Shown here: positions 46,606-57,666 of the stretch, in pieces
Position numbering within the stretch: position 1 is the stretch's first letter
Layout of the letters: every line of letters starts with the position of its first letter
Source: Carposina sasakii
Lineage: Eukaryota; Arthropoda; Insecta; Lepidoptera; Carposinidae
Length of the DNA stretch: 64,000 nt
NCBI GenBank assembly: GCA_014607495.2
Contig: CP053155.1
Location: 13,206,001 to 13,270,000, forward strand
Direction: 5' to 3'
Notes under the pieces: model-generated
Told to the model about the DNA's origin: nothing
Database searches by the model: none
The model's input: the letters and a program-made list of their open reading frames with translations, nothing else
Program-made: the position numbers and the translations under genes

Positions 46606-47053
46606 TCCGAGTAATTGACCCGGTGGCTTAGCGGTTATAGCGGCTGGAACGGTTTGCAGTGGTCTTGGGTTCGATTACCCACTCGGGTGAAGAATTTTTT
46701 CCATTTTCTTTATTAATAATTTTATAATATATAATATCTTGACTAAGATAAATTTATAAAAAACACTTCTCTATTAATATTATTCGTTAGGATATGGTTG
46801 ATCGTTTAATCTTTAAACATTGTGCTGAGGGATTCAGCTTTGTTTGCCGAGATTTGGCTAGTGTATAGCTATCGGGATGAAGAATAACGTTGCCAATATG
46901 TAATTTAGAAAAGAGATGGTAAAATTCGTCATCCGAGTAATTAACCCGGTGGCTTAGTGGTTACAGCGGCTGGCACGGTTTGCAGTGGTCGTGGGTTCAA
47001 ATCCCACTCGGGTGAAGAATTTTTTCCATTTTCTTTATTAATAATTTTATAAT
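46606..47053 (+). mobile_element. DIM element, second full copy
   Basis: Two tRNA-like domains (46617-46690 and 46945-47015) about 329 bp apart, the same plan and end points as 5242-5747. A 9-bp direct repeat ATATAAATA lies at 46597-46605 and 47054-47062. The left domain has GATTACCC where the other copies have GATTCCC, which spoils its T-arm. The ORF-like segment is frameshifted here. Confidence 0.7.
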
Positions 47054-47313
47054 ATATAAATAAAAATAAAGATCAACATTGTTCTAACTTAATAAAGAAA
47101 AATAATATCATTTATTTATACAATCCTACCAACCCTAACCTCGGCAGTAATGATGTTAAAATCTTACAATAGTCCGTGGATTGTGTACAATGATTCACAG
47201 TGTAGCGATTATAGTAGATATACTCGTACTCTCGATTACATACATGTAGATAAATATAGAGGAAAACCTGGTGAAGCTGATTTAAAGAATACCAAATAGG
47301 TGTCATGTACAGA

Positions 47314-47422
47314 GTGTAACAAAAGGAGTAAGTTAAGCGAAATGCTGTGAAAATAACCTGCTATAGAGAACCTATCCACAAAATTGGACACTCGAAATTA
47401 AATGTTATTGACTGTTCCCTCT
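47314..47422 (+). mobile_element. MITE-C half copy
   Basis: CAGAGTGTAACAAAAGGAGT after TA, then GAGAACCTATCCACAAAATT and GACACTCGAAATTAAATG. The second arm is missing. Confidence 0.6.
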
Positions 47423-47587
47423 GTTGTAGATATGTATAGAATAATTATTAACAAACGGTGGGCTTATTAAGGAAGAGCTTGTTTTTAATATTCCAATTAA
47501 TATTAAGTAATATGTATGTGCGAAAGACTTTATACTCGACATGTCTTGTAAATCCAAATGATTTACATAAAAAAATATATGTTTCAG

Positions 47588-47630
47588 GTACGCTTCTTAC
47601 AACTGCATCGAGTCATATACCCGTTACAAG
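47588..47630 (+). CDS. 43-nt exon candidate
   Basis: ATATATGTTTCAG precedes it and GTAGGT follows directly. All three frames are open, so frame alone is weak evidence: the phase left by the 6451 exon would give GTLLTTASSHIPVT, while frame 2 reads YASYNCIESYTRYK. The pyrimidine tract is short. No family is recognised. Confidence 0.35.
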
Positions 47631-47689
47631 GTAGGTTATTTTGTCATCTCTATCATTCATGCACCTTGTAATTTTAATACAGGCTTCAT

Positions 47690-47985
47690 CATCATCATCC
47701 TTCCCACGCTGCAGGCTTCACTTTCTCTAAAAATTTATTCCCTCTACAATTTTAGTAGATGGTCATCAAATTCTCTTCACCTCCATTCACATCCCGTTTT
47801 ACCATAACCACTTCTGTCAGTTGGTGACGAGTGTGAGGCTTTCATATTCCTTAACAAGCTTCATTTTCTCTACGTAGTCCCTCTATAATTTTATTCGATG
47901 GTGATCTATTCTGTTCTATTCACATATCGCCTTACCATAACCACTTCTGTCGGTTTGTGACCCTTGTGGGGCTCACCACCCAAAT
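47690..47985 (-). repeat. two tandem units of about 150 bp with GATGAT tail
   Basis: The block CTTCACTTTCTCTAAAAATT ... CCATAACCACTTCTGTCAG (first unit) repeats as CTTCATTTTCTCTACGTAGT ... CCATAACCACTTCTGTCGG. The CATCATCATCATCC on the left would be a 3' tail on the minus strand. It is probably a LINE 3' UTR or SINE dimer. Confidence 0.55.
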
Positions 47986-48100
47986 GTGGGACCAAAAAAA
48001 CGTTTTAAATGGAATTATGGTTACCGTTAAAAAAATAATGTTTGTAATTCTAAATCTATTCTTACTCGTAGATGTGAATTTTAAAATGATGTGAACTATA

Positions 48101-48360
48101 CAGGGTGTAACAAAAAGGGTATGTTAAGCGAGAAGCTACGTAAATAGCCCAATGTAAAGAACCTATCCACAAAATTTGAGACTTGAAATCACATGTTTAT
48201 TTTTCCGGATAGTATGGAGAATTTTTAAATATCTCAGGAATTTTCATACAATCTTGAAAAATAAACATGTGATTTCGAGTCTCAAATTTTGTGGATAGGT
48301 TCTCGACAGTGGGCTATTTACGTAGCTTTTTGCTTAACATACCCTTTTTGTTACACCCTG
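48101..48360. mobile_element. MITE-C, full palindrome
   Basis: 260 bp, TA on both sides. Starts CAGGGTGTAACAAAAAGGGT and ends with its inverse. The two arms (AACCTATCCACAAAATTTGA, AAATCACATGTTTATTTTTC) pair nearly to the centre, so a single strand would fold into one long hairpin. Confidence 0.9.
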
Positions 48361-48362
48361 TA

Positions 48363-49671
48363 TAGTGTTCACTGACTAAATGTTGTAATAAGATACAACA
48401 AGAAGATTTAGATGTCTCACATCCCAATTCAGATTTGTTAGATCGCTGATGATAGGCGTCATCTGCCTTTACACTATCACAGAGTTTATAGTATTCTGTG
48501 ATCTCAGGATCTCAAATTATAATGAAAGGTAATGAATAGCAGTTGATTGTTAAATATTCTGGCGAAAGGAGGATGTTAGTCAACTAAACATACCAGCTTA
48601 AGTGTAGTTCTTATAAAAATACGTTATATTCTTGTTACATAAGTATTGGCTTCTCTCTAGGCCTAGACATAAGCTAGTCTATTTATAGAATAATCTATTT
48701 ATTTATAGTACTACCCACACGTCCTACCTCACAAAGGTGAACAGGGTGACAGAGCTCCACTCAAAAGAGATGAACGTGGGCTTATGTTTATGTTTCATAT
48801 AAACCCCTTATAAGTATTTACATAGAATGCAAAGCACATTTATTTTCCTAAATCGAGGAAAAGCACTTCGCAAAGTTATTTGGCAAATATTTATGTGCAG
48901 AGTTGTATAGTGTACCTAGAGAGCTAAATTTTAAAGTGATTAAATGTGAGATGAAAGGATAATCGATGGGTTTGATAGCTACTTAACTGATAAGAAAGAT
49001 AGACCAGGGTCAGTCCCAAAATAGACCATGAGTAAGATGCAAATATTTTGAGACTATTGTTAAGTTTTATAAAACTTTTGCAATATTGTACGTACAGAAG
49101 CCACAGCCGAAATTACTGGATGTAGGAAGCTGAAATTTGTCATGGAGATAATTATGTTACATAGGGGAGTGTCTGAAATTTATTCTTTCAAAGATTTACT
49201 AATATTTTCAAATTTACTCAGTCGTTGTCATGGGTGGCCCTAGCGGGAAAAAATACCCTATACCACGTAACATAACGTCATTAACATATTATAACTTTTC
49301 TCGCAATTTTTTCTGGACACATTTCCTGTCCAGAGTCTTGATATTGTCGTAAAGTGGAGGCAGATTACTTTGTGGAGACTCTACGACTCCTTATGCTGCC
49401 CGCCCGCCGCAGGCACCGCGGGGTGTTGATAGGTTTTTTCAATTGCTCTTTATTTTCGGTTTTGTCAAGTTTTAGGAAAAAATGTGCGTGTCATTGTCCT
49501 TTTTGATACTTATAACTTGAGTAGTATAAGATGGAATATTCATTTGTTGTTGAAGAGAATGAAGACTAGGCTATCTGCTGCTTTCTCGGACGATAACCGA
49601 CTGTTGACATGTACCTACTTTTCTAAACGCTTTTTGCGCTATGTTAAACGATCCTGCAGGTGAGAGCCAAG
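48363..49671. other. no gene seen
   Basis: Unique AT-rich DNA, no supported feature. Confidence 0.35.
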
Positions 49672-49840
49672 AGGGAGGTGGGCAGCAGAGCCTCCCGTGC
49701 TGACTACATAGTCCAAAAATCAGACTGCGGTCACCGACCCGCCTGCATAGCGTGGTGACTATGGGCAAAAATACCCCTAGGGCGGTAGCCTTGTGGCCTG
49801 CGTCCAAAAGTGGACTACAATAGGCTGAAGAAGAAGAAAT
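49672..49840 (+). mobile_element. SINE-A, 5'-truncated, GAA-tail type
   Basis: GGTGGGCAGCAGAGCCTCCC through GGACTACAATAGGC, ending GAAGAAGAAGAAA. It is diverged and shares the tail type with 1115-1367. Confidence 0.75.
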
Positions 49841-49964
49841 AAGAAATCTGTGCAAACTGTGCCTGTAGTTAAACAACATGCAAATATACATGCATTGAAT
49901 CCAAAACATGAAACCAAAACCTAATACATATAATAACATACTTACTACATATCTACACACGGTT

Positions 49965-50305
49965 ACAATCGAATGGGATCCTGCGGCCACGTTTAGCATA
50001 GCGACCCACTTATTACCTAACTAGCAAAAGCAAAGCCATAGCGAAAATTGCACAAAAATCGCTGATTATGTAAAATGAATTTCAAAGGAACTTTGACATA
50101 TCAAGGCGAATATTATACAATTTTCGCTATCGCTTTGCTTCGGCTTTGCTATTGCAAATTAGGTAATCAGGGGGCGGGATCAGATGTAAATATTTAGTAA
50201 CAATTTGCTGGCTCATCATCTGGAAAACATCTCGGAGTTCCTCGGTCGACTCGAATGTGATGATGCAGCTGATGTATTCTAGTAAAACCCCGCATCAACA
50301 CAGGT
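49965..50305 (-). repeat. family G copy interrupted by MITE-H
   Basis: Left part: GGGATCCTGCGGCCACGTTT then AGCATAGCGA. It resumes at about 50179 with TTTGCTGGCTCATCATCTGG, GAGTTCCTCGGTCGACTCGA and ATGCAGCTGATGTATTCTAG. Confidence 0.7.
50005..50178. mobile_element. MITE-H copy nested in family G
   Basis: CCCACTTATTACCTAA at the left and TTAGGTAATCAGGGGGCGGG at the right are inverted. The inside matches 6917-7110 (GCGAAAATTGCACAAAAATC, TTCAAAGGAACTTTGA). Confidence 0.75.
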
Positions 50306-50584
50306 AGGTAAGTGTATGATAAATCCCATTTAACTAAAATGATGAAATGTTCCACACCGGAGCGACATTAGCATCACTTAGCTCCGAGTGCCGCGTCACG
50401 GGTTTTTAATGTCATTTAAAATTCATTTAGCGCTGAAATAACCCAGTGCCTTACTGGAGTTGAAATTAATTATATTTATTAACATTTTGTAAGTTTAAGC
50501 TGACATACGGAGCATGCCTCTTACCGGGTTAACTTACAATGCTAGATAATCGTGTTTGCTTAATGTTATTCTACGACTAAACAA

Positions 50585-50748
50585 CTCAAGGGCGTACCTA
50601 CTCTCAGACAACGAGCTAGCAACTTGATAAACGTAGCTATGGTATCTGTTTCTATTATTTATACTATTCTTTAACCATAGAACAATAATATTCGTCTATA
50701 CTTTGACTACCCCAATTTAGGAAACACAGCTGTACCTATGTATAATGT
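50585..50748 (+). repeat. family G fragment
   Basis: ACTCTCAGACAACGAGCTAG, CAACTTGATAAACGTAGC, then GACTACCCCAATTTAGGAAA. Diverged. Confidence 0.5.
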
Positions 50749-52839
50749 AGCTAGGTCTCAATAGTAACATAGTAGGTACTAGGTAGTCTCATTCCGAGAC
50801 TTACCGCTTTTAAGAGCTGTTAATAGTAAAACCTAGTAATAACCTGAACATTATCATCTTATCTCTTGTCTACTATGATCTTTATTTTTTCATAATATCT
50901 ATAGTTAATAATGTTGTGTGGTCCATTAATGGCGATGAACATCGTTAATTGCAAGTTTTACGACATCCTGCCGTCTCCACGGAGCGCCTGTTTACATAAT
51001 GTTTACAATTTGTTTACACTACGCATGTTAAAGTCTATATAATTGTTAAATCTTTGCTTATATTCAGGGCTATAGTATATGTGTGCCCGGAACGCGGCAG
51101 TAGGCTCACCCCTTGCCACGTAGGCTACCTGGTGAATAGTGGATGTGCAATTTGCACACTTCTGATAAACTCTCCGAGGATTGACGTTTGTATGTATTTC
51201 AGGAACTAGCTAGATCTTTTACTCTGTTCAATTAAAATAATAAAAGAATTATATCCTTCCTTTAATATTAAACCGCAGCTAACACTATTAGTTAGACAGA
51301 CAGATACTTTCGCATTTACTTGTTACCTTAACCTGTGAATAATCTGATAGTGCCCCTGCCAATACGCGACGAACAAGTTACTTTTAATAACCATGAAAAA
51401 GAAAAATCCTACAAACCTGACACAACCAAAATTGCTTTCATCATTCAATCATTATCAACATTTGGTATTGACTCCACAACTAGCTCACCTACCTGCCTGT
51501 AGATTATTTAAACAGATTGTAATACTGCAGCCGAGTGCAGCTACACGTCGCAACTAGTGTGGGCAGCCGAGGCTAAACAAGTGCAGCATAGAGCAAGCAA
51601 TGCAGATTGGTCTCTCGATGTTTATGTAATTTACATACATAGATATAGTCACGCCTAAGAGGTTGGACAAATTACACACTCACTTTTCACCAGGCAGCCT
51701 ATTAAGCTCCAGATTAAGTGCTGATGCGAGACTTCATGCATCAGCTGCATATACTCGTATTTCACAGTCGCCTATCGGATCGCGTGCAGACCATTTCATT
51801 CAGAAGGACGTTACACTTATAAATCTTTATCGAGTAGCAATAAAGGGTGCAAGTGACAGCCAGACAAATACTGAAATGCTGAATAAGTGACATTATGTTG
51901 AGTTAGACGTCAGTGTTCATGCAAATTTCCGAATTTTGTGCCGAAAATGCTGTGTGATCTTCGCTTCAGAAACGTCTGAAGTCAACATACCAATATTTGC
52001 CTCGCTGGCACGTACACACTCTATGTAATATTTGCATAGAGTAATTTTGAATAACCAGACTCTAAGATTGAATATTTTAGGTAGCTATAAGTAATTCTTT
52101 CGAGCGTCTAATCTGCATAATGTATTCATTGCTGCGCGGGCGCCGGTCGTGGGCGCTGCTGTAGATTGAACATAAAATACCTAAGTACACTAAAGTAACA
52201 CGACCAGTGTCATTTACTACCTGTTTAAGTAAACTAAGAGATTAGAAAGTCACTATAAGGTGTTTTTTTATAGTTTCGGTATTAAAATGATGAATGTAAT
52301 CATGAATGTCAATATTGATGATCTTACGAGATAATTATTACCCAACTAACTGTCTCAATATCTGAGACCAACCAATCATATAAAAGTGAGTCTGCTCACA
52401 CGCTCTTTTCTTATTCTTTATTGCAAAAAAATATATATAACAGGATAAAAAAAGAGATGCATGTACAATGATCTCTACAAGATATCTCTTGCTTAAAGTG
52501 CCAAGCAAATAAAGTGAAATTGTTGTGTGGTTTTACTATTATTTGACATACTCACGTTAGGTAGGTACTTATAACAGTATGTGGGATTAATGTAAACAGC
52601 CCATTGTTCTGTACATAATCTAGACATTCAGGTCGTAGGCGCGGGCGCACCCAGCCGGGGCAATCAATATAACCGAGTCGGGTAGGCCCTTTGGCTGTTT
52701 GTATGTAAATTGATATTTTAACATAGGACCTACTGTCCTAAGACTTATAGGACATATCGTGGATAAATAACTTTGTATTACTTATATCATCAGCTCTAGA
52801 TATTCTATGTTACTATGAAACGCAATTTTATTCCAACTG
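50749..52839. other. no gene seen; two family K fragments
   Basis: Family K pieces lie at about 51075-51165 (inverse; AGTAGGCTCACCCCTTGCCA) and 51640-51720 (AGTCACGCCTAAGAGGTTGG, CACTTTTCACCAGGCAGCCT). The rest is unique and has no supported gene. Confidence 0.4.
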
Positions 52840-52936
52840 TACCCTAAAAATTGGTCAGAAGTGGCACCATGTGGTTCTATCGGCCCTTGGTGCTCTGCCT
52901 ACCCCGTAAGGGATAAAGGCGTGATTACATGTATGT
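52840..52936 (+). repeat. family J fragment
   Basis: ACCCTAAAAATTGGTCAGAA, GTGGCACCATGTGGTTCTAT, TACCCCGTAAGGGATAAAGG. A chance ORF runs out of it to 53217. Confidence 0.65.
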
Positions 52937-53334
52937 CTTTTATACCAATACGTACGTTTGATAACTGTATTTTTAGGATTTTCAAATCACCGCCGCAATG
53001 TAAATCAAACAAATCGATTTATCCATGGCGTACAATGACAGCTGTCAGTGTATACGCTGTAGTGCTGCAGGCGTCAAACATTTTTGTGTCGATTTTACTT
53101 CGATATACATTACTGCTTGTACATAGTTTTATAATTAATTTTCTAATAGTTCAAGGCAGCTGTAATCCTGAAACAGCTTTATCAGAATTATCATTTACAT
53201 CTGCACAAGTAGCATGACCTGAGGAACACGATATGATAAACCGATTTATTGACATTTTGCCTGTCAAAATACGATAAATATAGCCGCCATGTTGAATTTT
53301 GTATAGTGACGATACGATATCCACGATGCGTGGT

Positions 53335-53455
53335 CATGCTAGGGGGGCTGGTCCCGCTATGCTAAACGTGGCTTTACTCTCGTACGTATCTCTTTAATGA
53401 TCCAGCAGTTCTGGCTATTTCATTTATGGAACATACTATGTACATTGTATGTTTT
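53335..53455 (+). repeat. family G fragment
   Basis: GGTCCCGCTATGCTAAACGT, GGCTTTACTCTCGTACG, then TTTAATGATCCAGCAGTTCT. Confidence 0.5.
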
Positions 53456-53642
53456 CAAAAGTGCATCTATATCTTAGTCTATTAGTAGTTACTGTATATC
53501 AAGCTTCCAAAATAGGGTGAGCAATACAGTTGATGGTTCATAGTCGGACCCACCATAATGTTTGACTTAGCTAACGCCCCGTCATCTCCACTTAATTTGT
53601 GTGCCGTTGTCAATATTGGCAATGACTTGCGAGTGCAGGCTG

Positions 53643-53691
53643 ACAGGGGGTGCGGGGTGCGGCGCGGGGGGGAGGGGGAGTGACAAAGTGC
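53643..53691 (+). other. G-rich tract
   Basis: Several runs of three or more G close together (GGGGGTGCGGGGTGCGG, then GGGGGGGAGGGGGAG), enough to allow a G-quadruplex on the plus strand. Confidence 0.6.
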
Positions 53692-53807
53692 TGCCAATTG
53701 TCAGTTATCAGGTTTCAATTGCAACGCACTGCCGCGCTTTAAGTAGGGCTGGCAAGCTTGAAATAAACAGGGAAAGTTACAAACACGGTAGCAAAGTTAC
53801 ATTGCTT

Positions 53808-54062
53808 TGTTCTAATGAAGTCCCGCATCAGCATAGGAACCAAAAACAAACAAGCTCTTTTTGGTTCCTATGCTGATGCGAGGCTTCATTAGAATACATC
53901 AGCTGCATCTACTTACGTGCATGTCGAAGAATTGACTAAGAAACTCTCTCAACCACTGCGCTGAACGTTCTCTCAGGCTATGCGCTAGCAACTTATTTCT
54001 GATTCTTTAGGTCACCGCTATGATAAACATGGCTTTCTCATGTATGGTTTTTTTAATAGTGT
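53808..54062 (+). repeat. family G copy with a terminal hairpin
   Basis: 53811-53893 is a hairpin: CCCGCATCAGCATAGGAACC and the inverse GGTTCCTATGCTGATGCG around a short loop. The right arm continues into full G order (GCTTCATTAGAATACATCAG, GCTGCATCTACTTACGTGCA, GCTAGCAACTTATTTCTG, ATAAACATGGC). It looks like two head-to-head G ends. Confidence 0.65.
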
Positions 54063-54425
54063 GGTTATTCCACGAGGCCATAGAATCGTAATGTAGGTTA
54101 AAAAAAAATTATTTTTTTGACAAAGTGTGGGCACACATAGTATAAGAAGTATGTATGTAGTAACTCATGTCCTGATTACATATTTATATTTTGTAACATA
54201 ATCAGGAAGGATGGAGATATACTAAATAAATCAAATATATCAGGGTGTAAGCAGCCCTAAAGAGTAACATGAACTCCGTCAGTCGGCGCCGGCGCTGCTC
54301 ATGTCAAGCGACGGCTTGCTCAGCTGATGCTAATGTTGGTGAAATGTAAACATTATTATTACTTTACTAGCTTTTTCTGCGATTTTGCCCATGTGATCTA
54401 TACCAACGAAAACAAAATACTTATA

Positions 54426-54685
54426 CAGGGTGTAACAAAAGGAGTATGTTAAGCGAAAAGCTATGTAAATAGCTCACTAAAAGGAACTTACCCACAAAAT
54501 TTCACACTCGAAATCACATGTTTATTTTTCGGGATAGTATGGAGAATTCCTAAACAACTCAGGAATGTTCATACAACCTTGAAAAACAATCATATGATTT
54601 CGAGTCTCAAATTTTGGAAATAGGTTCTCTATAGTGGGCTATTTGCATAGCTTTTCGCTTAACATACCCTTTCTGTAAAACCCTG
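54426..54685. mobile_element. MITE-C, second full palindrome
   Basis: 260 bp with TA on both sides, arms as in 48101-48360 and a little more diverged (CAGGGTGTAACAAAAGGAGT; right end TCTGTAAAACCCTG). Confidence 0.9.
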
Positions 54686-54794
54686 TAAAAAAAATCTCTA
54701 GGTCTAAGGTCTAATTCTGACCGTCAAACGTAATTTTAAACTTAGCCATGTCTGTCCCTCTCCATTCTTAATTTAAATATCTGTGACAGAAAAG

Positions 54795-54845
54795 AACTGC
54801 AGGATCGCGATTGAAATCCTACACCCACGTTTGGCATAGCGGGAT
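54795..54845 (-). repeat. family G fragment
   Basis: AACTGCAGGATCGCGATTGA, then CCCACGTTTGGCATAGCGGG. Confidence 0.55.
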
Positions 54846-55047
54846 AAAATAACGTATAAAATTATCTAAATTAATATAAGTTCTAAGAACGTGTGCTTTT
54901 GCTACATCGATTAAAGTCAATGAGCGATGTAACAAGTCGACTGCTATCTCAATTGGGGCAACATAAACATTTGCTAAAACAATGTCGTACTGTCTGTTTG
55001 TACGATCACTACATGAACATGACGTAAAAATTCTGTTTAAGAACAAT

Positions 55048-55182
55048 CATCATCATCATCATCATCAGCCTATTGCAGTCCACTGCTGGACGTAGGCCTC
55101 CCCCAGGACACACCACAAGACTGCCATGGGGAGTATTTGCCCATAGTCACCACGCTGGACAGGCGGGTTGGTGACCGCAGTT
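55048..55182 (-). mobile_element. SINE-A, 5'-truncated, 14-bp TSD
   Basis: The TSD TGTTTAAGAACAAT lies at 55034-55047 and 55183-55196. A seven-unit CAT tail precedes about 115 bp of the 3' part. Confidence 0.9.
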
Positions 55183-55261
55183 TGTTTAAGAACAATAGTA
55201 GAACTTTATTCTGAATGACTGGTTAAAACATAGAGCATATTGAAAGTTCTTATTCTTTATA

Positions 55262-55456
55262 CACCATTTGTACACCAGCGGCCGGCTGCAAATTCGTCCA
55301 CATGAACATTATATCCTATGTGTTCTTCTGATATATTTATGTATGTATAAACTACTGGGAGAGTGTCATCAATATCCGTTTAGTAGTTTTTGCGTCAAAG
55401 AATAACAAACATACATACACACGGAGAGACCTTTGAATTTATAATATTAAGTGTAG
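55262..55456 (-). mobile_element. Helitron-like fragment
   Basis: On the minus strand ACTACACTTAATATTATAAA starts it, followed by a TTTGTTATTCTTTGACGCAA block and AACTACTGGGAG. The canonical CTAG end and hairpin are missing. Confidence 0.5.
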
Positions 55457-55499
55457 TCAATACACTACAATAAATACAGAAAAATATACAAAACATATA

Positions 55500-55775
55500 T
55501 TTCTTCTATGCTGCTCTGGGAGTGAAAAAAAAACGTGTAATACTCGTACTACAGCTGCTTCTCTTCCCGGGCATACTGTACAAGTCAGTAGGACAAGAGG
55601 GTCTTGGTGTTTTGTAGGCGATGGGCTGACCACCTGTCACTACTAACCGAACTTTTACATCTCAACTATACCCTAAAAATTGGTCAAAAGTGGCACCATG
55701 TGGTTCTACCGGCCCTTATAGCTCTGCTTACCCCGTAAGGGATAGAGGCGTAATTATATGTATGTAAGTATGTAT
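55500..55775 (+). repeat. family J, long copy
   Basis: Inverse of 36618-36866 over its whole length, with TATGCTGCTCTGGGAGTGAA at one end and CGTAAGGGATAGAGGCGTAA at the other. Confidence 0.75.
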
Positions 55776-56254
55776 ATACAAGTACCATCAGCACTACCCA
55801 ATATAAATGCAAGCTTTTATTTATTTACGAAAGCATGTTTTGATTTGAATCCAATACGTTACGCATACAAGAAGAACTTATGGAAGTATGAAAACAACAT
55901 TAAACCTTAAGTATATTATAGGTACTTATGTATAGTACTAGGTAAAAAGTTTTGCGATTCCACAGAATGGGTAACAAGGTAACAACGAATTTAATATAGA
56001 AACAAATTAACACAAAGTTGTAAGTTTTAATAGTTGTTGGGTACCTTGAAATAGAAGTATTCTACCTACCTAGTTTTGTTGACTTAGAACACGTTAATAA
56101 CGTCAATAATAATCAAATTATAACGATAAATTTATTACAACTTATTAATGTTTTATAGCCATTAAGATAAAATCTACATAATTTCTGAGAAATCTTGACA
56201 GTGACCTTTGTTATCGCAAACTAATAACAACTTCTTAGTATTTTTTATCATTTA
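55776..56254. other. no gene seen
   Basis: Unique AT-rich DNA. Confidence 0.35.
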
Positions 56255-56429
56255 CTAGATTATGCCTGCGACTTTGTCCGCGAAGACTACCTTCTCCGTC
56301 AAATAGTCAAAAAAAAAAACTATATGTAAATATGCTAAATTTCTGGATGCTGTGCTTGAGTAAAGAGAGCGTGAAGAGATAATAAACAAACTTCCTTTCA
56401 CATTTGTACTTAATATTAGTTAGGTAGGA
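56255..56429 (-). mobile_element. short Helitron, 175 bp
   Basis: On the minus strand it starts TCCTACCTAACTAATATTAA after host A and ends GCAGGCATAATCTAG before host T, with GCGGACAAAGTCGC as the 3' hairpin. Confidence 0.75.
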
Positions 56430-57134
56430 TTAGGTTATATTTGCTTATAGCTTGCGTAGGTGCAACAAATTTTTTTTAAACTAGTTCCATGAAAAAATAG
56501 TATTTCCGGTATGTATAAATTATAAACAGGGTAGGTACCCTGTTATATTTACAAGATATTACGTAATTTTGAGAGTCATACAAGCATAAAATTCATATTA
56601 AATAAATTATTATGATTATTCGTGATATCCATTAATGACATTGTTCTGGTATAAACTAAGAATATATTTAACAATGAAAGAAAGAAAGAAAACAATGTCA
56701 TTCGGGCTGTATTTTCCTTTCAGTTGAGACAGAAATTATACCTTTTCTCTTACTCAGTCCCCAGTCATTTGTGTTTACCTTATCGTATAATATCATCATA
56801 TAGTTCCCAGCAGTGCAAGTGTTGACACACAGAGTAGTCGCCGAGTCGTCGCACATGTCTGTGTAATGTGAGTTGAAGTACTGACAGATTTATGTGCTCT
56901 GTGAATGATACTTCCACCATGTGGAGAACAAGTGATTCACACATTCTCAAGCGTGGACTCACAAGTCTGTCCCTAATATTATACGTGGAGTAGAGATGGA
57001 ATAACTTTATAGATTTCTAAAAGCACAAATTATATTTAATTTTTTTATGTCATACAATTTCAATTAAAAAGATTAAGGATCCTCGGTCTGAAATAAACGA
57101 TTTTTTAAATATATTTTTTTGTTTATTTACTCTG
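56430..57134. other. no gene seen
   Basis: Unique DNA. A GAAA run is at 56677-56692. Confidence 0.35.
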
Positions 57135-57245
57135 ATGTACCTATATGGGCCCACCACTCATTCCCGGCACTATAACTCCTGTAAGCCAAGATTAACAGAG
57201 ACGACCAGAAAAATGCAAATATTACCAAATCATAGAAAATCCTAG
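57135..57245 (-). repeat. family O arm
   Basis: ACTCCTGTAAGCCAAGATTA, then CAGAGACGACCAGAAAAATG. Matches one arm of 26996-27305. Confidence 0.6.
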
Positions 57246-57355
57246 TGACAACTAACAAACCACCATAAATAATAGGTATAAATTGTAAATCATTCATCTG
57301 AGGTATAAATACAGAATGTGATGTATGAAGACAGGTAACTGACAGACACAATATT

Positions 57356-57654
57356 CTCTATTGAGGGATCGCCCGCCACCGGGCCCTATACCCTCCGCTG
57401 ACCCTCGGATCTGCCTACTCATGATCACGAACACAAAACACTACAGTCGCAACGAGAAGCCAGATCCAAGCACCTAGCATGCAACCATAAATACATAGCT
57501 GCTAATCCGAAAACCAATTAAAATTTTAATCGACATATGTTTCGCCAACACCCGTATAACATATGTGTATAATATATGGGTATAGGGCCCGGTGGCGGGC
57601 GATCCCTCAATAGAGATTTGAACTTCCGAATAGTGACACCTGATACAATTCAAA
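57356..57654. mobile_element. insertion with internal 37-bp inverted repeat
   Basis: The 12-bp direct repeat AGACACAATATT at 57344-57355 and 57655-57666 brackets it. Starting just inside the left end, TATTGAGGGATCGCCCGCCA and its inverse (57579-57615) form a GC-rich inverted pair. The right arm ends about 38 bp before the TSD. The class is unknown. Confidence 0.65.
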
Positions 57655-57666
57655 AGACACAATATT

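Noticed and set aside
49571..49999. 142-codon minus-strand ORF
   Set aside because: Mostly antisense SINE-A and family G sequence.
52861..53217. 118-codon plus-strand ORF
   Set aside because: Begins inside family J and continues into unique DNA with no coding support.
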